A stretch of 6,219 nt of DNA from an uncultured Spirochaetia bacterium (GTDB lineage: Bacteria > Spirochaetota > UBA6919): positions 1 to 6,219 of the forward strand of contig CAJXGR010000204.1 in NCBI GenBank assembly GCA_913053665.1, given 5' to 3'. Under the pieces are notes generated by a model, which was not told where the DNA came from, did no database searches, and saw only the letters and a list, made by a program, of their open reading frames with translations. Position 1 is the stretch's first letter; every line of letters begins with the position of its first letter. This document shows, in pieces, positions 1 through 6,218 of the stretch. The translations under genes were made by a program, and so were the position numbers.

Positions 1-1
1 A

Positions 2-115
2 ATAAAATACAACCTGAAATCCCTGCAATCCCTTGATCTTACGGCTACACAAGTGACGGACAAAGGTGTGAAAGACTTACAAAAGGCTCTGCCGGAGTGT
101 GAGATTTATAAATAA
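2..115 (+). CDS. C-terminal end of a leucine-rich-repeat protein (5' partial)
   Basis: The frame is open from base 2 to a TAA at 113-115 and gives 37 residues. They read as the last leucine-rich repeat of a longer protein: a strand of the form LKSLQSLDLTATQVTDKGV, then a short amphipathic helix and the tail LQKALPECEIYK. The pattern L..L..LDLT.TQVTD.GV.DLQKALP.C.I is the usual closing repeat of bacterial LRR proteins with the 'VTD.G' type repeat. Such domains normally bind proteins, and nothing here shows the partner or the cellular location. The start and all other domains lie outside the window. No strong terminator follows it. Confidence 0.7.
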   Translation: MKYNLKSLQSLDLTATQVTDKGVKDLQKALPECEIYK

Positions 116-233
116 TGAGGGAATCGTCATCCGTTAAACCAGAAGGGAGATTGATTTCTCTTATGAACTTAATTTTCCTGTTTCTTTTTGAAGAGAGAGG
201 TTATATTTAACTAGAAAGCTTAAACTTATACTT

Positions 234-237
234 GGAG
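234..237 (+). promoter_or_regulatory. Ribosome binding site of the hicB-like gene
   Basis: GGAG lies seven bases before the ATG at 245 and supports that start. In the 129 bases between the LRR stop and this ATG I see a -10-like TATATT at 202-207, but no convincing -35 element at the right distance, so the promoter stays unplaced. An AAGCTT palindrome at 217-222 could be part of an operator, but it is too short to call. Confidence 0.6.
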
Positions 238-244
238 TGGAAAA

Positions 245-592
245 ATGAAACCTGTAAAAGCCTTGACAGGAAAGATAGAAGATGTACATAACTTGCAATT
301 ACACATACTGTTAACTGAGGAAGATAATGTCATTGTAGCACGATGTCTGGATTTTTCTATATCCAGTCATGGGGAAAATGAAATGGATGCTCTTGATTCA
401 TTAAGCGATTGTATCAAGGAATATCTTGATCATGCTATCAAGAAAAATGCTTTAAATGAAGTCATTGATCCTGAAGACAAGAATTATTGGGGTATTTACA
501 CAAAATTAATGCTAGAGGGCGAATCCTTAACTATTAGAGAAAGTGTTCATCTTCTTAAGGCTGAAAAGATAAAAGAAGTTATATATGCCTAA
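245..592 (+). CDS. hicB: HicB-family antitoxin
   Basis: This is a 115-residue soluble protein. Residues 17-67 carry the HicB fold signature: a strand with LQLHILLTEEDNVIVARCLD, then a segment (ISSHGENEMDALDSLSDCIKEYLDHA) that matches the family pattern of a loop followed by a helix 'eEAl.nl.eai..yle'. HicB proteins have a partial RNase H-like fold, bind and neutralise HicA, and often repress their own operon. Here the C-terminal part (residues 80-115) shows no recognisable helix-turn-helix or ribbon-helix-helix domain, so I cannot show DNA binding. The gene overlaps the toxin gene by eight bases, and this pairing is the main support for the call. GGAG at 234-237 supports the start. The cassette is somewhat richer in A+T than its neighbours, as expected of mobile accessory modules. 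Confidence 0.72.
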   Translation: MKPVKALTGKIEDVHNLQLHILLTEEDNVIVARCLDFSISSHGENEMDALDSLSDCIKEYLDHAIKKNALNEVIDPEDKNYWGIYTKLMLEGESLTIRESVHLLKAEKIKEVIYA

Positions 593-800
593 AGCTATTG
601 AACTAAGAAAAGTGATTGAACTATTAAAAGCTTATGACATTGAGTTCACCCATAAAAGTGGGGGTAAACATTCTGGAAAGTTTGTGAAAGGGAATAAATC
701 TTTTCCTGTTAAAACACATGGAATGAAAACGATGATTTTATCTTATGCACTCAAAGGACTTATTAAGAAATTTGAACTCCCTTCTAATCTATTTGACTAA
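585..800 (+). CDS. hicA: HicA-family mRNA interferase toxin
   Basis: This is a basic 71-residue protein of the size and layout of HicA. It has an N-terminal helix (KAIELRKVIELLKAYDIEF), a strand pair holding a histidine (GGKHSGKF, His29), a second strand with FPVKTHG, and a C-terminal helix (MILSYALKGLIKKFEL). HicA toxins have a dsRBD-like fold and cleave mRNA using the histidine of a 'GSH' motif; in this protein the motif reads GKH. The C-terminal helix ends in KKFELPSNLFD and lacks the more usual 'lrsIlkqaGls' wording, so it is a divergent member. The start lies inside the antitoxin gene, with only a weak AAAAGAAG upstream, so translation is probably coupled to hicB, which would keep the antitoxin in excess. 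The antitoxin-first order is the reverse of E. coli hicAB, but it is known in other members. Confidence 0.72.
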   Translation: MPKAIELRKVIELLKAYDIEFTHKSGGKHSGKFVKGNKSFPVKTHGMKTMILSYALKGLIKKFELPSNLFD

Positions 801-824
801 GGATTACAAAAAGTCAAGGGGAAA

Positions 825-922
825 AACAATGAAAACAAGAAACTATCTTAATCCCCTCAGTCAGCCTGTTTTTGCTGGTGTGAGACTATGAAACAATGAG
901 AGGATTTCCAACCATCTTAATC
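825..922 (+). repeat. Two imperfect direct repeats, period 67-69 bases
   Basis: AACAATGA occurs at 825-832 and 892-899. About ten bases further on, AACTATCTTAATC (841-853) recurs as AACCATCTTAATC (910-922) with one mismatch. The two blocks thus share both ends with a similar order and spacing, which suggests an old duplication of about 30 bases with a diverged middle. I know of no element with this form. Confidence 0.4.
829..891 (+). other. Possible 20-codon reading frame downstream of hicA
   Basis: ATG at 829 is preceded by AAGGGG (816-821), a good ribosome binding site at a fitting distance, and opens a 20-codon frame starting MKTRNYLNPLS and ending at TGA 889-891. The peptide resembles nothing I know. 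Its ribosome binding site can pair with TCCCCT at 852-857 (AGGGGA at 817-822). It could be a small peptide, the relic of a third cassette gene, or chance. The rest of 801-970 holds only the repeats and weak hairpins listed separately. Confidence 0.2.
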
Positions 923-928
923 TAAGAA

Positions 929-949
929 ACCCTTTAACAAGCTGAGGGT
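929..949 (-). terminator. Weak candidate terminator for the DUF1460 gene
   Basis: ACCCT (929-933) and AGGGT (945-949) form a five-base stem with an eleven-base loop. On the minus strand the stem is followed by TTTCTT, a poor U tract. It sits about 20 bases after the DUF1460 stop codon, where a terminator would be expected, but the stem is short. Confidence 0.22.
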
Positions 950-970
950 GACCCGGTGATATATCATTAG

Positions 971-2128
971 TTATTCCACGTCAACAATCCCAATGGATAT
1001 TACAAATGGCCGGAGGTCTTTCAGCAGATTCGATACGGCCTTGACTTGCTGCTTTAATTGACTTTCAAGATCGTCACGTTTACTCATAGAGACTTGCTTT
1101 ATCTTCGTTGGACGCTGGATTTTCAGAACGTTTATCCCTAAAACATACATATAATATAATCGGTGAAGATATTTTTTTAAGGGGGTTTCCACTACTCTCT
1201 TAAGCCTTGTGGAACTGGCATGGCGGAAGTATGGGATGCCGTTTTTATATATACATAAACCCTGGTGGATCACATTCAAAGTACTTCCTGTCCGATAGGT
1301 CAAAGGACTGTTGGACTGGATGATATTAATGATGGATCCCGACGGGATGCTCTTTAGAATATGATTTAGAGAGTTTTCATCAGATATAATGGCTTCCAGA
1401 TTGATGTATGTCAATATTTCATTCTTTTCAGGACTTTGTGTTTGACGAAGTTCTCTCAGGATTTTAGAAAGATTAAATCCACGGGCAACACTCAATCTAC
1501 GTTTTGGCATGGTCTGAAGCCACTTCTTTTTATCAATGATGATTTCACGTTTTTCTACAGGGATAGACCCAGCAAGCTCTTCTGTTATGTCCTTCAGGAA
1601 ATGAGCCTTGATGTTATTGGGTATCCAATCGACACTGGGAAAATGATTTCGGGTCAAAAAAGAGACTTTAGCATTCTTGTATCGTATTTTTTTTATATAT
1701 TGAATGAAATCCCCAGGATTTGCAGCGTATGAAAGGGCCATGACGGTCTCGATAAACGTAGTGCAGTCGAATCGATCAAAGCGATACAGGGGCTTTTGAT
1801 CATATCTTCCTTGTTTGCCCTCTCCCAGCGTATACCTACTGTAGCGTTTACCCAGAAAAAAGCGGCTGATGATCTCTATCCGTTGATCAAATGGATCCTT
1901 TTGAGTGGATTGGATCAGTTTCTCAATTTGAGGGCTAAAAGGAGCTTTGTTTATTCCTTTTCTAATAGTCTTAGCCATTGGTTTCTTCGTAACAGTTGAT
2001 CTAACAGGTGTTTTAGTCAGACTTGCCGGCGAAAGACCTAAAGTTCGTGAAGAGTTGACTGGATGAGGATTGCAAGAAAGAAATCCAAGAAATAGTATGA
2101 CCAGAATAGATCGTAAAAATAAAGGCAT
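971..2128 (-). CDS. DUF1460 (NlpC/P60-like) probable lipoprotein
   Basis: The product has 385 residues. A hydrophobic N terminus (LRSILVILFLGFLSC) ends in Cys19 after F-L-S, a relaxed lipobox, so it is probably a lipoprotein exported to the envelope. Residues 30-75 are a low-complexity basic linker. The DUF1460 domain follows at about 77-330. It has the FLGKRYSRYTLGEG entry motif, the nucleophile segment FDCTTFIETVMAL with Cys122, the RNHFPSVDWIPNN motif at 160-172, then GSTLNVIHQGL with His289 and FRHASS with His303. Cys122 and His289 fit the catalytic pair of the NlpC/P60 superfamily, with His303 as a possible helper. The family is described as N-acetylmuramoyl-L-alanine amidase-like, so cleavage of peptidoglycan peptides is the likely but unproven role. 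It is longer than many members because of the linker, extra sequence at about 175-245 and a charged C-terminal tail. It has its own candidate promoter and converges on hicBA. The ribosome binding site is weak. Confidence 0.82.
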   Translation of the reverse strand: MPLFLRSILVILFLGFLSCNPHPVNSSRTLGLSPASLTKTPVRSTVTKKPMAKTIRKGINKAPFSPQIEKLIQSTQKDPFDQRIEIISRFFLGKRYSRYTLGEGKQGRYDQKPLYRFDRFDCTTFIETVMALSYAANPGDFIQYIKKIRYKNAKVSFLTRNHFPSVDWIPNNIKAHFLKDITEELAGSIPVEKREIIIDKKKWLQTMPKRRLSVARGFNLSKILRELRQTQSPEKNEILTYINLEAIISDENSLNHILKSIPSGSIINIIQSNSPLTYRTGSTLNVIHQGLCIYKNGIPYFRHASSTRLKRVVETPLKKYLHRLYYMYVLGINVLKIQRPTKIKQVSMSKRDDLESQLKQQVKAVSNLLKDLRPFVISIGIVDVE

Positions 2129-2162
2129 TCTCTTAACCCATAAAACTATTAGAATTAAGTTA

Positions 2163-2192
2163 CTAATAAATCAACGAAAAGGCTAATGTCAA
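2163..2192 (-). promoter_or_regulatory. Candidate sigma-70-type promoter of the DUF1460 gene
   Basis: On the minus strand a perfect TTGACA (bases 2192-2187) is followed after 18 bases by TATTAG (2168-2163, four of six matches to TATAAT). Transcription would begin roughly 28 bases before the ATG. It lies in the 129-base gap after nth, so the lipoprotein gene can be expressed apart from secA-polX-nth. I saw no strong terminator between nth and this site. Confidence 0.4.
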
Positions 2193-2257
2193 TCTATCAA
2201 ACTATATCGATCTATTTTATAAAGACCTTTAGGATGAATGAGATAAGTTTGTTTATT

Positions 2258-2890
2258 TTATAACTTAAAAGCAGAGGGACAAAGGGTGTTCAGGAAGCAA
2301 TCAGTACAATTAGCTTTTCTAGCCTGACAATATTTACGCCCATGAAGGATTAGACGATGGCTGATATGGATCCATTCTTCTTTAGGGACGAGTTTCATTA
2401 AATCCAGTTCGATTTTATCGGCCCCCTTTGCCTGGGTCCATCGAAATCTCTGGGATAATCTAGTCACATGAGTATCCACTACGATCCCATCGGCGATATT
2501 AAATGCATTGCCTAAAACAACGTTTCCCGTCTTTCTGGCGACTCCCGGCAGACTGGTCAATTCCTTCATCGTTTTCGGGACTTCTCCCCCATAGTCAGTA
2601 AGTATTTTACGGCAAGTACCTATTATATTCCTGGCTTTATTCCTGAAAAATCCCGTTGAATGAATATCTTCTTGTAAGTCCTCTTCAGATGTGTGAGCGA
2701 ACTCAGCAATCGTTTTGTATTTTGCAAAAAGATCAACCGTCACTTTATTGACACGCTCATCGGTGCATTGAGCCGACAAAATGGTGGCGATCAGAAGCTC
2801 ATGGGGGGTTTTGTAACGTAAGGAACAGGAAGCGTCAGGATAATTCTCTATAAGCTTTTGGATTATGGGATTCTTTTGATTTGAACTCAT
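2258..2890 (-). CDS. nth: Endonuclease III (DNA glycosylase/AP lyase)
   Basis: The product has 210 residues, the normal size for Nth. This base-excision-repair enzyme removes oxidised pyrimidines and nicks the abasic site by beta-elimination. The six-helix barrel begins with ELLIATILSAQCTDERVN, including the conserved Gln41. The helix-hairpin-helix is LTSLPGVARKTGNVVL with the catalytic lysine Lys120. The catalytic aspartate is Asp139 in VVDTHVTRL. The C terminus carries the [4Fe-4S] motif C-x6-C-x2-C-x5-C as Cys188, Cys195, Cys198 and Cys204. All key residues are present, so it should be active. The start codon overlaps the polX stop as ATGA, which points to translational coupling and a shared transcript with the other repair gene. 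Confidence 0.95.
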   Translation of the reverse strand: MSSNQKNPIIQKLIENYPDASCSLRYKTPHELLIATILSAQCTDERVNKVTVDLFAKYKTIAEFAHTSEEDLQEDIHSTGFFRNKARNIIGTCRKILTDYGGEVPKTMKELTSLPGVARKTGNVVLGNAFNIADGIVVDTHVTRLSQRFRWTQAKGADKIELDLMKLVPKEEWIHISHRLILHGRKYCQARKANCTDCFLNTLCPSAFKL

Positions 2891-4596
2891 CTTTTTAAAG
2901 CGTCTCTAACATCGTTTAGGGAAAGAGTGTTCAGGCAGTCCGAGTCTGTCAGCCAAGCCCGTCTGGCTGTGTCAATACCGTAGTGGAGATGATATATTCC
3001 TTCAGGCCTGTGTGCATCTGGGTTGATGGATACCTTTAATCCCATATCCTTAGCCTTCTTCAGGGTGAGCCAGTTTAAATCCAGACGATGAGGATTGGCA
3101 TTGAGTTCCAGGACTTTATTATGCCTTTTGGCAGTGTCTAAAAAGAGATCCACATCAAATTGGTAGCCCTCTCTACCCAGCAACAATCGTCCGGTTGGAT
3201 GTCCAATCATTGTAACGTACGGATTTTCCATGGCTAGAACAAGACGTTGAGTCATGGTTTCTGAATCCATCTTGAATTGACTGTGAACTGAGGCAATCAC
3301 GAAATCGCATTGGGATAATACAGCGTCATCAAGGTCTAACAAACCATCTGACAGGATATCAACTTCCGTTCCTTTTAGGATGGTAATTCCAGAGAGAGTT
3401 TCATTTAATCTGTCTATTTCATCCATCTGTTCGGATAGTTCCTCTTCGTTCAGTCCTCCGGCGTATACGGCAGATTTGCTATGATCTGATATGCCTATAT
3501 ACTCGAGCCCAAAGTCTTTTGCCGTTAGAGCCATCATTTCAATAGAGGCTGATCCATCGCTCCAGGTCGTATGATTGTGGAAAATACCCCGTATCGATTT
3601 GTGAGTAATAAGAGACGGAAGGGAATCATTTATGGCGGCTTCCACTTCTCCCAAACCCTCACGTAGTTCTGGGGCAATCCAGGGCATCTCTAACGTCTCA
3701 TAAATAGACTTTTCGTCATTACAATGGACTTTGATGCCATTTTGGGTGATGCCATCAGGTGAGAGTCCTATGCCCTTCTGTGAAGCATGTGCTTTAATCT
3801 GCTGTAAATGACTTTGTGAAGCCGTATCAATAAATTGATGAATGTAGAATAAGTTCTCAGGCACTATTTTTATAGATATTTTCAATCCGGATAAGCTCTG
3901 GATAAGTATTTCACCCTCTATAGATTCTATAACCTTACTAAGTTCAGGGAACTGGCTGATATAATCCAGGGTTTCCTGGTACATAGACGTGCTGATCAAG
4001 ATATTTACACAAGATATAATCTCGTTACGCCTACGGATCTCGCCTACAGGACTCAGATGAATCACGCCGGGGGCCTCGTTGAGGTAGTCTACAATCTGAT
4101 GAGTCAGTGTTGAAGCCGTGTTCAATAAAAAGTGACCTGCATTTTTATATATATTAAGGATTTCCTTCAATAGGTTATTCTGACTTTTCAAACCAAAACC
4201 TTTAAGTTCCATCAAACGATTTTCATGGCATGCATACTCTAATTCTTTGATATTAGAGATCTTAAGCTCATCATAGAGGAACTTGATCTTTTTCGGCCCA
4301 AGCCCTGAGATTTTGAATAGAGTGAGTATATTTTCAGGAAAAGTATCTTTTAATTCTTTGTGGTAAAGGATTTGACCCGATTGAATATATTCAAGAATCA
4401 GCTTTTGAGTCGAGGCTCCTAGTCCTTTGATGTCTTGAAGACCACCTTCAGCAGCCAGGTCCTCAATATCTTCATTGAGATCACCAAGAGCCTGTGCCGC
4501 ATTGGCAAAAGCTTTTACCTTAAAGGGATTGGCATCTTTAAGCAATAAGTATTGACTTATTTCACTTAGTCGTTGAGCAATGGTCTGGTTGATCAT
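2887..4596 (-). CDS. polX: PolX-type protein: PHP exonuclease with a degenerate polymerase domain
   Basis: The product has 569 residues, the usual length of bacterial PolX (Pol beta core plus PHP domain). The N-terminal 8-kDa-type domain (DANPFKVKAFANAA) is followed by helix-hairpin-helix motifs near 51-74 (DIKGLGASTQKLI), 93-111 (ISGLGPKKI) and 128-146 (LKGFGLKSQ). The palm domain should carry 'GS.RR...ETvGDiDiLi', but here reads VGEIRRRNEIISCVNILI. Both first metal-binding aspartates are replaced (Cys196, Asn198), the GS serine is Glu186, and the third aspartate of 'qvDlRvv' is Ser241. Polymerase activity is therefore very unlikely. The PHP domain (about 337-545) is complete: His340, His342, Asp347, His372, Glu411, His438, His466, Asp527 and His529, the metal ligands of active PHP 3'-5' exonucleases and phosphoesterases. 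It lies three bases after secA with no clear ribosome binding site and overlaps nth by four bases. The start fits the family N terminus. Confidence 0.9.
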   Translation of the reverse strand: MINQTIAQRLSEISQYLLLKDANPFKVKAFANAAQALGDLNEDIEDLAAEGGLQDIKGLGASTQKLILEYIQSGQILYHKELKDTFPENILTLFKISGLGPKKIKFLYDELKISNIKELEYACHENRLMELKGFGLKSQNNLLKEILNIYKNAGHFLLNTASTLTHQIVDYLNEAPGVIHLSPVGEIRRRNEIISCVNILISTSMYQETLDYISQFPELSKVIESIEGEILIQSLSGLKISIKIVPENLFYIHQFIDTASQSHLQQIKAHASQKGIGLSPDGITQNGIKVHCNDEKSIYETLEMPWIAPELREGLGEVEAAINDSLPSLITHKSIRGIFHNHTTWSDGSASIEMMALTAKDFGLEYIGISDHSKSAVYAGGLNEEELSEQMDEIDRLNETLSGITILKGTEVDILSDGLLDLDDAVLSQCDFVIASVHSQFKMDSETMTQRLVLAMENPYVTMIGHPTGRLLLGREGYQFDVDLFLDTAKRHNKVLELNANPHRLDLNWLTLKKAKDMGLKVSINPDAHRPEGIYHLHYGIDTARRAWLTDSDCLNTLSLNDVRDALKR

Positions 4597-4599
4597 TAA

Positions 4600-6033
4600 T
4601 TAGCGACCGTGACAGTTTTTGTATTTCTTCCCGCTTCCACAAGTACAGGGATCGTTACGACCTATTTTTGCTGTCTTGATGCCACCCCCTCGTTTTTTCG
4701 ACTTACCGCCCTCACCACTATTTAAAGCGAATGGAGTCACTTCTTCGTGGTTTTCATCACCATAGGCAATTTCTTCTCCTTCAATATTCATCAGAAACTC
4801 GTCTCGGACTTCTACTTTAAAGAGGAATTCGAGGCTTTCCTCCATGATAGCCAGATTCATGGAATCAAACATATGGGCGCCTTCTGATTTGTACTCTGTA
4901 AGAGGGTTTTTCTCAGCATAAGCTCTCAAATGGATCCCTTCTTTCATCACATCCATGGCGTATAAATGATCTTTCCATTTGGAGTCGATGGAATAAAGGA
5001 GGATATATCGCTCCAGGTCTCTCATCTGCTCATGGCCTATATCTTGTTCTCTTTTCTCATAAGCATTTTTCATTAGATCAACAACATAATCTATGAGTGA
5101 TTCAAGCCGTGACAGGTTAGCATGATCAACATCTTTAGGGGTTTTAATGGAAAAACGGTTATTCAGCCAGTGAAAGACTTCGTCGATCTCCTCTAAAGAC
5201 AAGCTTTTTCCATTGGTTTGAGCGGTTTCCTCAACATAAGTTTGGGCTAATGAGTCCAGCATATCATAGATATCTTCCTTGAGATCCTCATTTTCTAATA
5301 CCTTGTCGCGGAACTTGTAAATATACTGCCTTTGGCGATTCATCACATCATCGTATTCCAGGAGATGCTTTCTGATCTCAAAGTTCCGGCCTTCTACTTT
5401 TTTTTGGGCATTGGCAATGGCCTTTGAAACCATTTTGTGTTCAATTCTCTCACCTTCTTCCAGGCCCATTCTCTGCATCACACTAGCGATACGGTTTGAG
5501 CCAAAGAGACGCAGAAGATCATCGTCAAGGGATAAATAAAATCGAGCTGTCCCGGGATCGCCCTGTCGTCCTGACCGTCCACGAAGCTGATTATCAATCC
5601 GTCTGGACTCATGACGCTCCGTGCCAAGAATATGGAGTCCGCCCAGTTCCTTAACCCCTTCTCCCAATTTGATATCCGTTCCACGTCCTGCCATATTGGT
5701 AGCAATAGTGACGGCACCCCGTTGACCCCCATGAGTCACGACAGTGGCTTCCATCTCATGGAACTTGGCGTTCAGGACATTATGAGGTATCCCTTTACGT
5801 TTCAAGACTTTAGTAAGCATTTCATTCTTTTCAATAGAAATAGTACCCACAAGAACAGGTTGACCTCGTTTATGGCATTCCTCTATTTCCTCGACGACAG
5901 CGTTGATCTTTTCCTTTTCAGTTCGATAGATTCGGTCTGTATAATCTGTTCTCTGTAAATCTACGTTGGTTGGGATCACAAGGACATTGAGTTTGTAGAT
6001 TTTATAAAACTCTTCTGCTTCGGTTTCGGCTGT
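4600..6033 (-). CDS. secA: SecA preprotein translocase ATPase, C-terminal half (N terminus missing)
   Basis: SecA is the ATPase that drives unfolded preproteins through SecYEG. The visible 477 residues start at T-A-E-T-E-A-E-E-F, the second half of the conserved AGMTGTA.TEA.EF segment. The second nucleotide-binding domain follows, with TNMAGRGTDIKLG and the arginine-finger motif QLRGRSGRQGDPG. Then come the helical scaffold and wing domains (LLEYDDVMNRQRQ, DSKWKDHLYAMD, LRAYAEKNPLTEYKSEG), a Gly/Lys-rich linker, and the C-terminal zinc motif C-x-C-x8-C-H (NDPCTCGSGKKYKNCHG), which usually contacts SecB or ribosomes. Roughly the first 370-380 residues are absent, including Walker A and B and the preprotein cross-linking domain. 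The GTG at 5977-5979 is internal, not a real start. The frame stays open to a TGA at 6097-6099, but similarity ends at about 6033, where sequence of different composition begins. The gene heads a tight secA-polX-nth run. Confidence 0.93.
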   Translation of the reverse strand, partial: TAETEAEEFYKIYKLNVLVIPTNVDLQRTDYTDRIYRTEKEKINAVVEEIEECHKRGQPVLVGTISIEKNEMLTKVLKRKGIPHNVLNAKFHEMEATVVTHGGQRGAVTIATNMAGRGTDIKLGEGVKELGGLHILGTERHESRRIDNQLRGRSGRQGDPGTARFYLSLDDDLLRLFGSNRIASVMQRMGLEEGERIEHKMVSKAIANAQKKVEGRNFEIRKHLLEYDDVMNRQRQYIYKFRDKVLENEDLKEDIYDMLDSLAQTYVEETAQTNGKSLSLEEIDEVFHWLNNRFSIKTPKDVDHANLSRLESLIDYVVDLMKNAYEKREQDIGHEQMRDLERYILLYSIDSKWKDHLYAMDVMKEGIHLRAYAEKNPLTEYKSEGAHMFDSMNLAIMEESLEFLFKVEVRDEFLMNIEGEEIAYGDENHEEVTPFALNSGEGGKSKKRGGGIKTAKIGRNDPCTCGSGKKYKNCHGR

Positions 6034-6042
6034 TAGCGGTTC
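6028..6042. other. Sequence discontinuity inside secA
   Basis: In the secA frame (minus strand) the residues T-A-E-T-E-A-E-E-F match the family, but the residues just before them read E-E-P-L where M-T-G is nearly invariant. Base composition shifts at the same point from about 43% GC to about 60% GC, and the coding signal moves to another frame. This marks a join between two unrelated sequences, most likely an assembly or cloning chimera at the contig end, less likely a genuine rearrangement. Confidence 0.8.
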
Positions 6043-6218
6043 CTCCGACGGCGCTTCCGCACTTTCTTCCGCATCGCCGGATACGAACAGGTTCGCTCAA
6101 GCAAACCGTCGATCCAAACCGGCACAAGCACGAGCGGCCGGATGTTGTCGATTTCGCGCAAGCCCAGCAATGTTTGGTCGGGCAGCTCATCGCCCAATTC
6201 CGATTCGACCTGGGCCGA
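6033..6218 (-). CDS. Fragment of an unrecognised GC-rich gene (5' partial, possibly frameshifted)
   Basis: On the minus strand the frame beginning at 6218 is open for 61 codons to a TAA at 6033-6035. Its first 41 residues look like real protein, with GC-rich third positions: acidic at first (SAQVESELGDELPDQ), then LLGLREIDNIRPLVLVPVWI and DGLLE. After that the frame turns into an arginine-rich tail (MRKKVRKRRRRNR). Adding one G next to base 6096 would instead join the first part to ANLFVSGDAEESAEAPSEEP, an acidic linker-like sequence that then runs into the secA frame. So either this is the natural basic C terminus, or one base is missing. I do not recognise the family. Its composition is unlike everything to the left, so it is probably from another genome or locus. 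Confidence 0.45.
   Translation of the reverse strand, partial: SAQVESELGDELPDQTLLGLREIDNIRPLVLVPVWIDGLLERTCSYPAMRKKVRKRRRRNR

Noticed and set aside
1436..1999. Two + strand reading frames of 98 and 67 codons (1436-1732 and 1796-1999)
   Set aside because: They lie antisense inside the well-supported DUF1460 gene, have no family-like sequence and no convincing start signals.
2205..2257. Terminator after nth (AAAGGTCTTT near 2221-2230 on the minus strand)
   Set aside because: The stem would be four base pairs with a two-base loop and no U tract.
5478..5958. Reading frames inside secA on both strands (5478-5732 minus, 5611-5958 plus)
   Set aside because: Shadows of the strongly conserved SecA coding sequence; their translations look random.
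5977..5979. GTG as the start of a short SecA
   Set aside because: The family-specific sequence continues upstream in the same frame (EEFYKIYKLNVLV), so this is an internal valine.
6002..6190. 62-codon minus-strand frame rich in Cys, Arg and Ser
   Set aside because: It spans the secA break, mixes both sequence types and has a composition typical of a wrong frame in GC-rich DNA; another frame of the same stretch looks coding.
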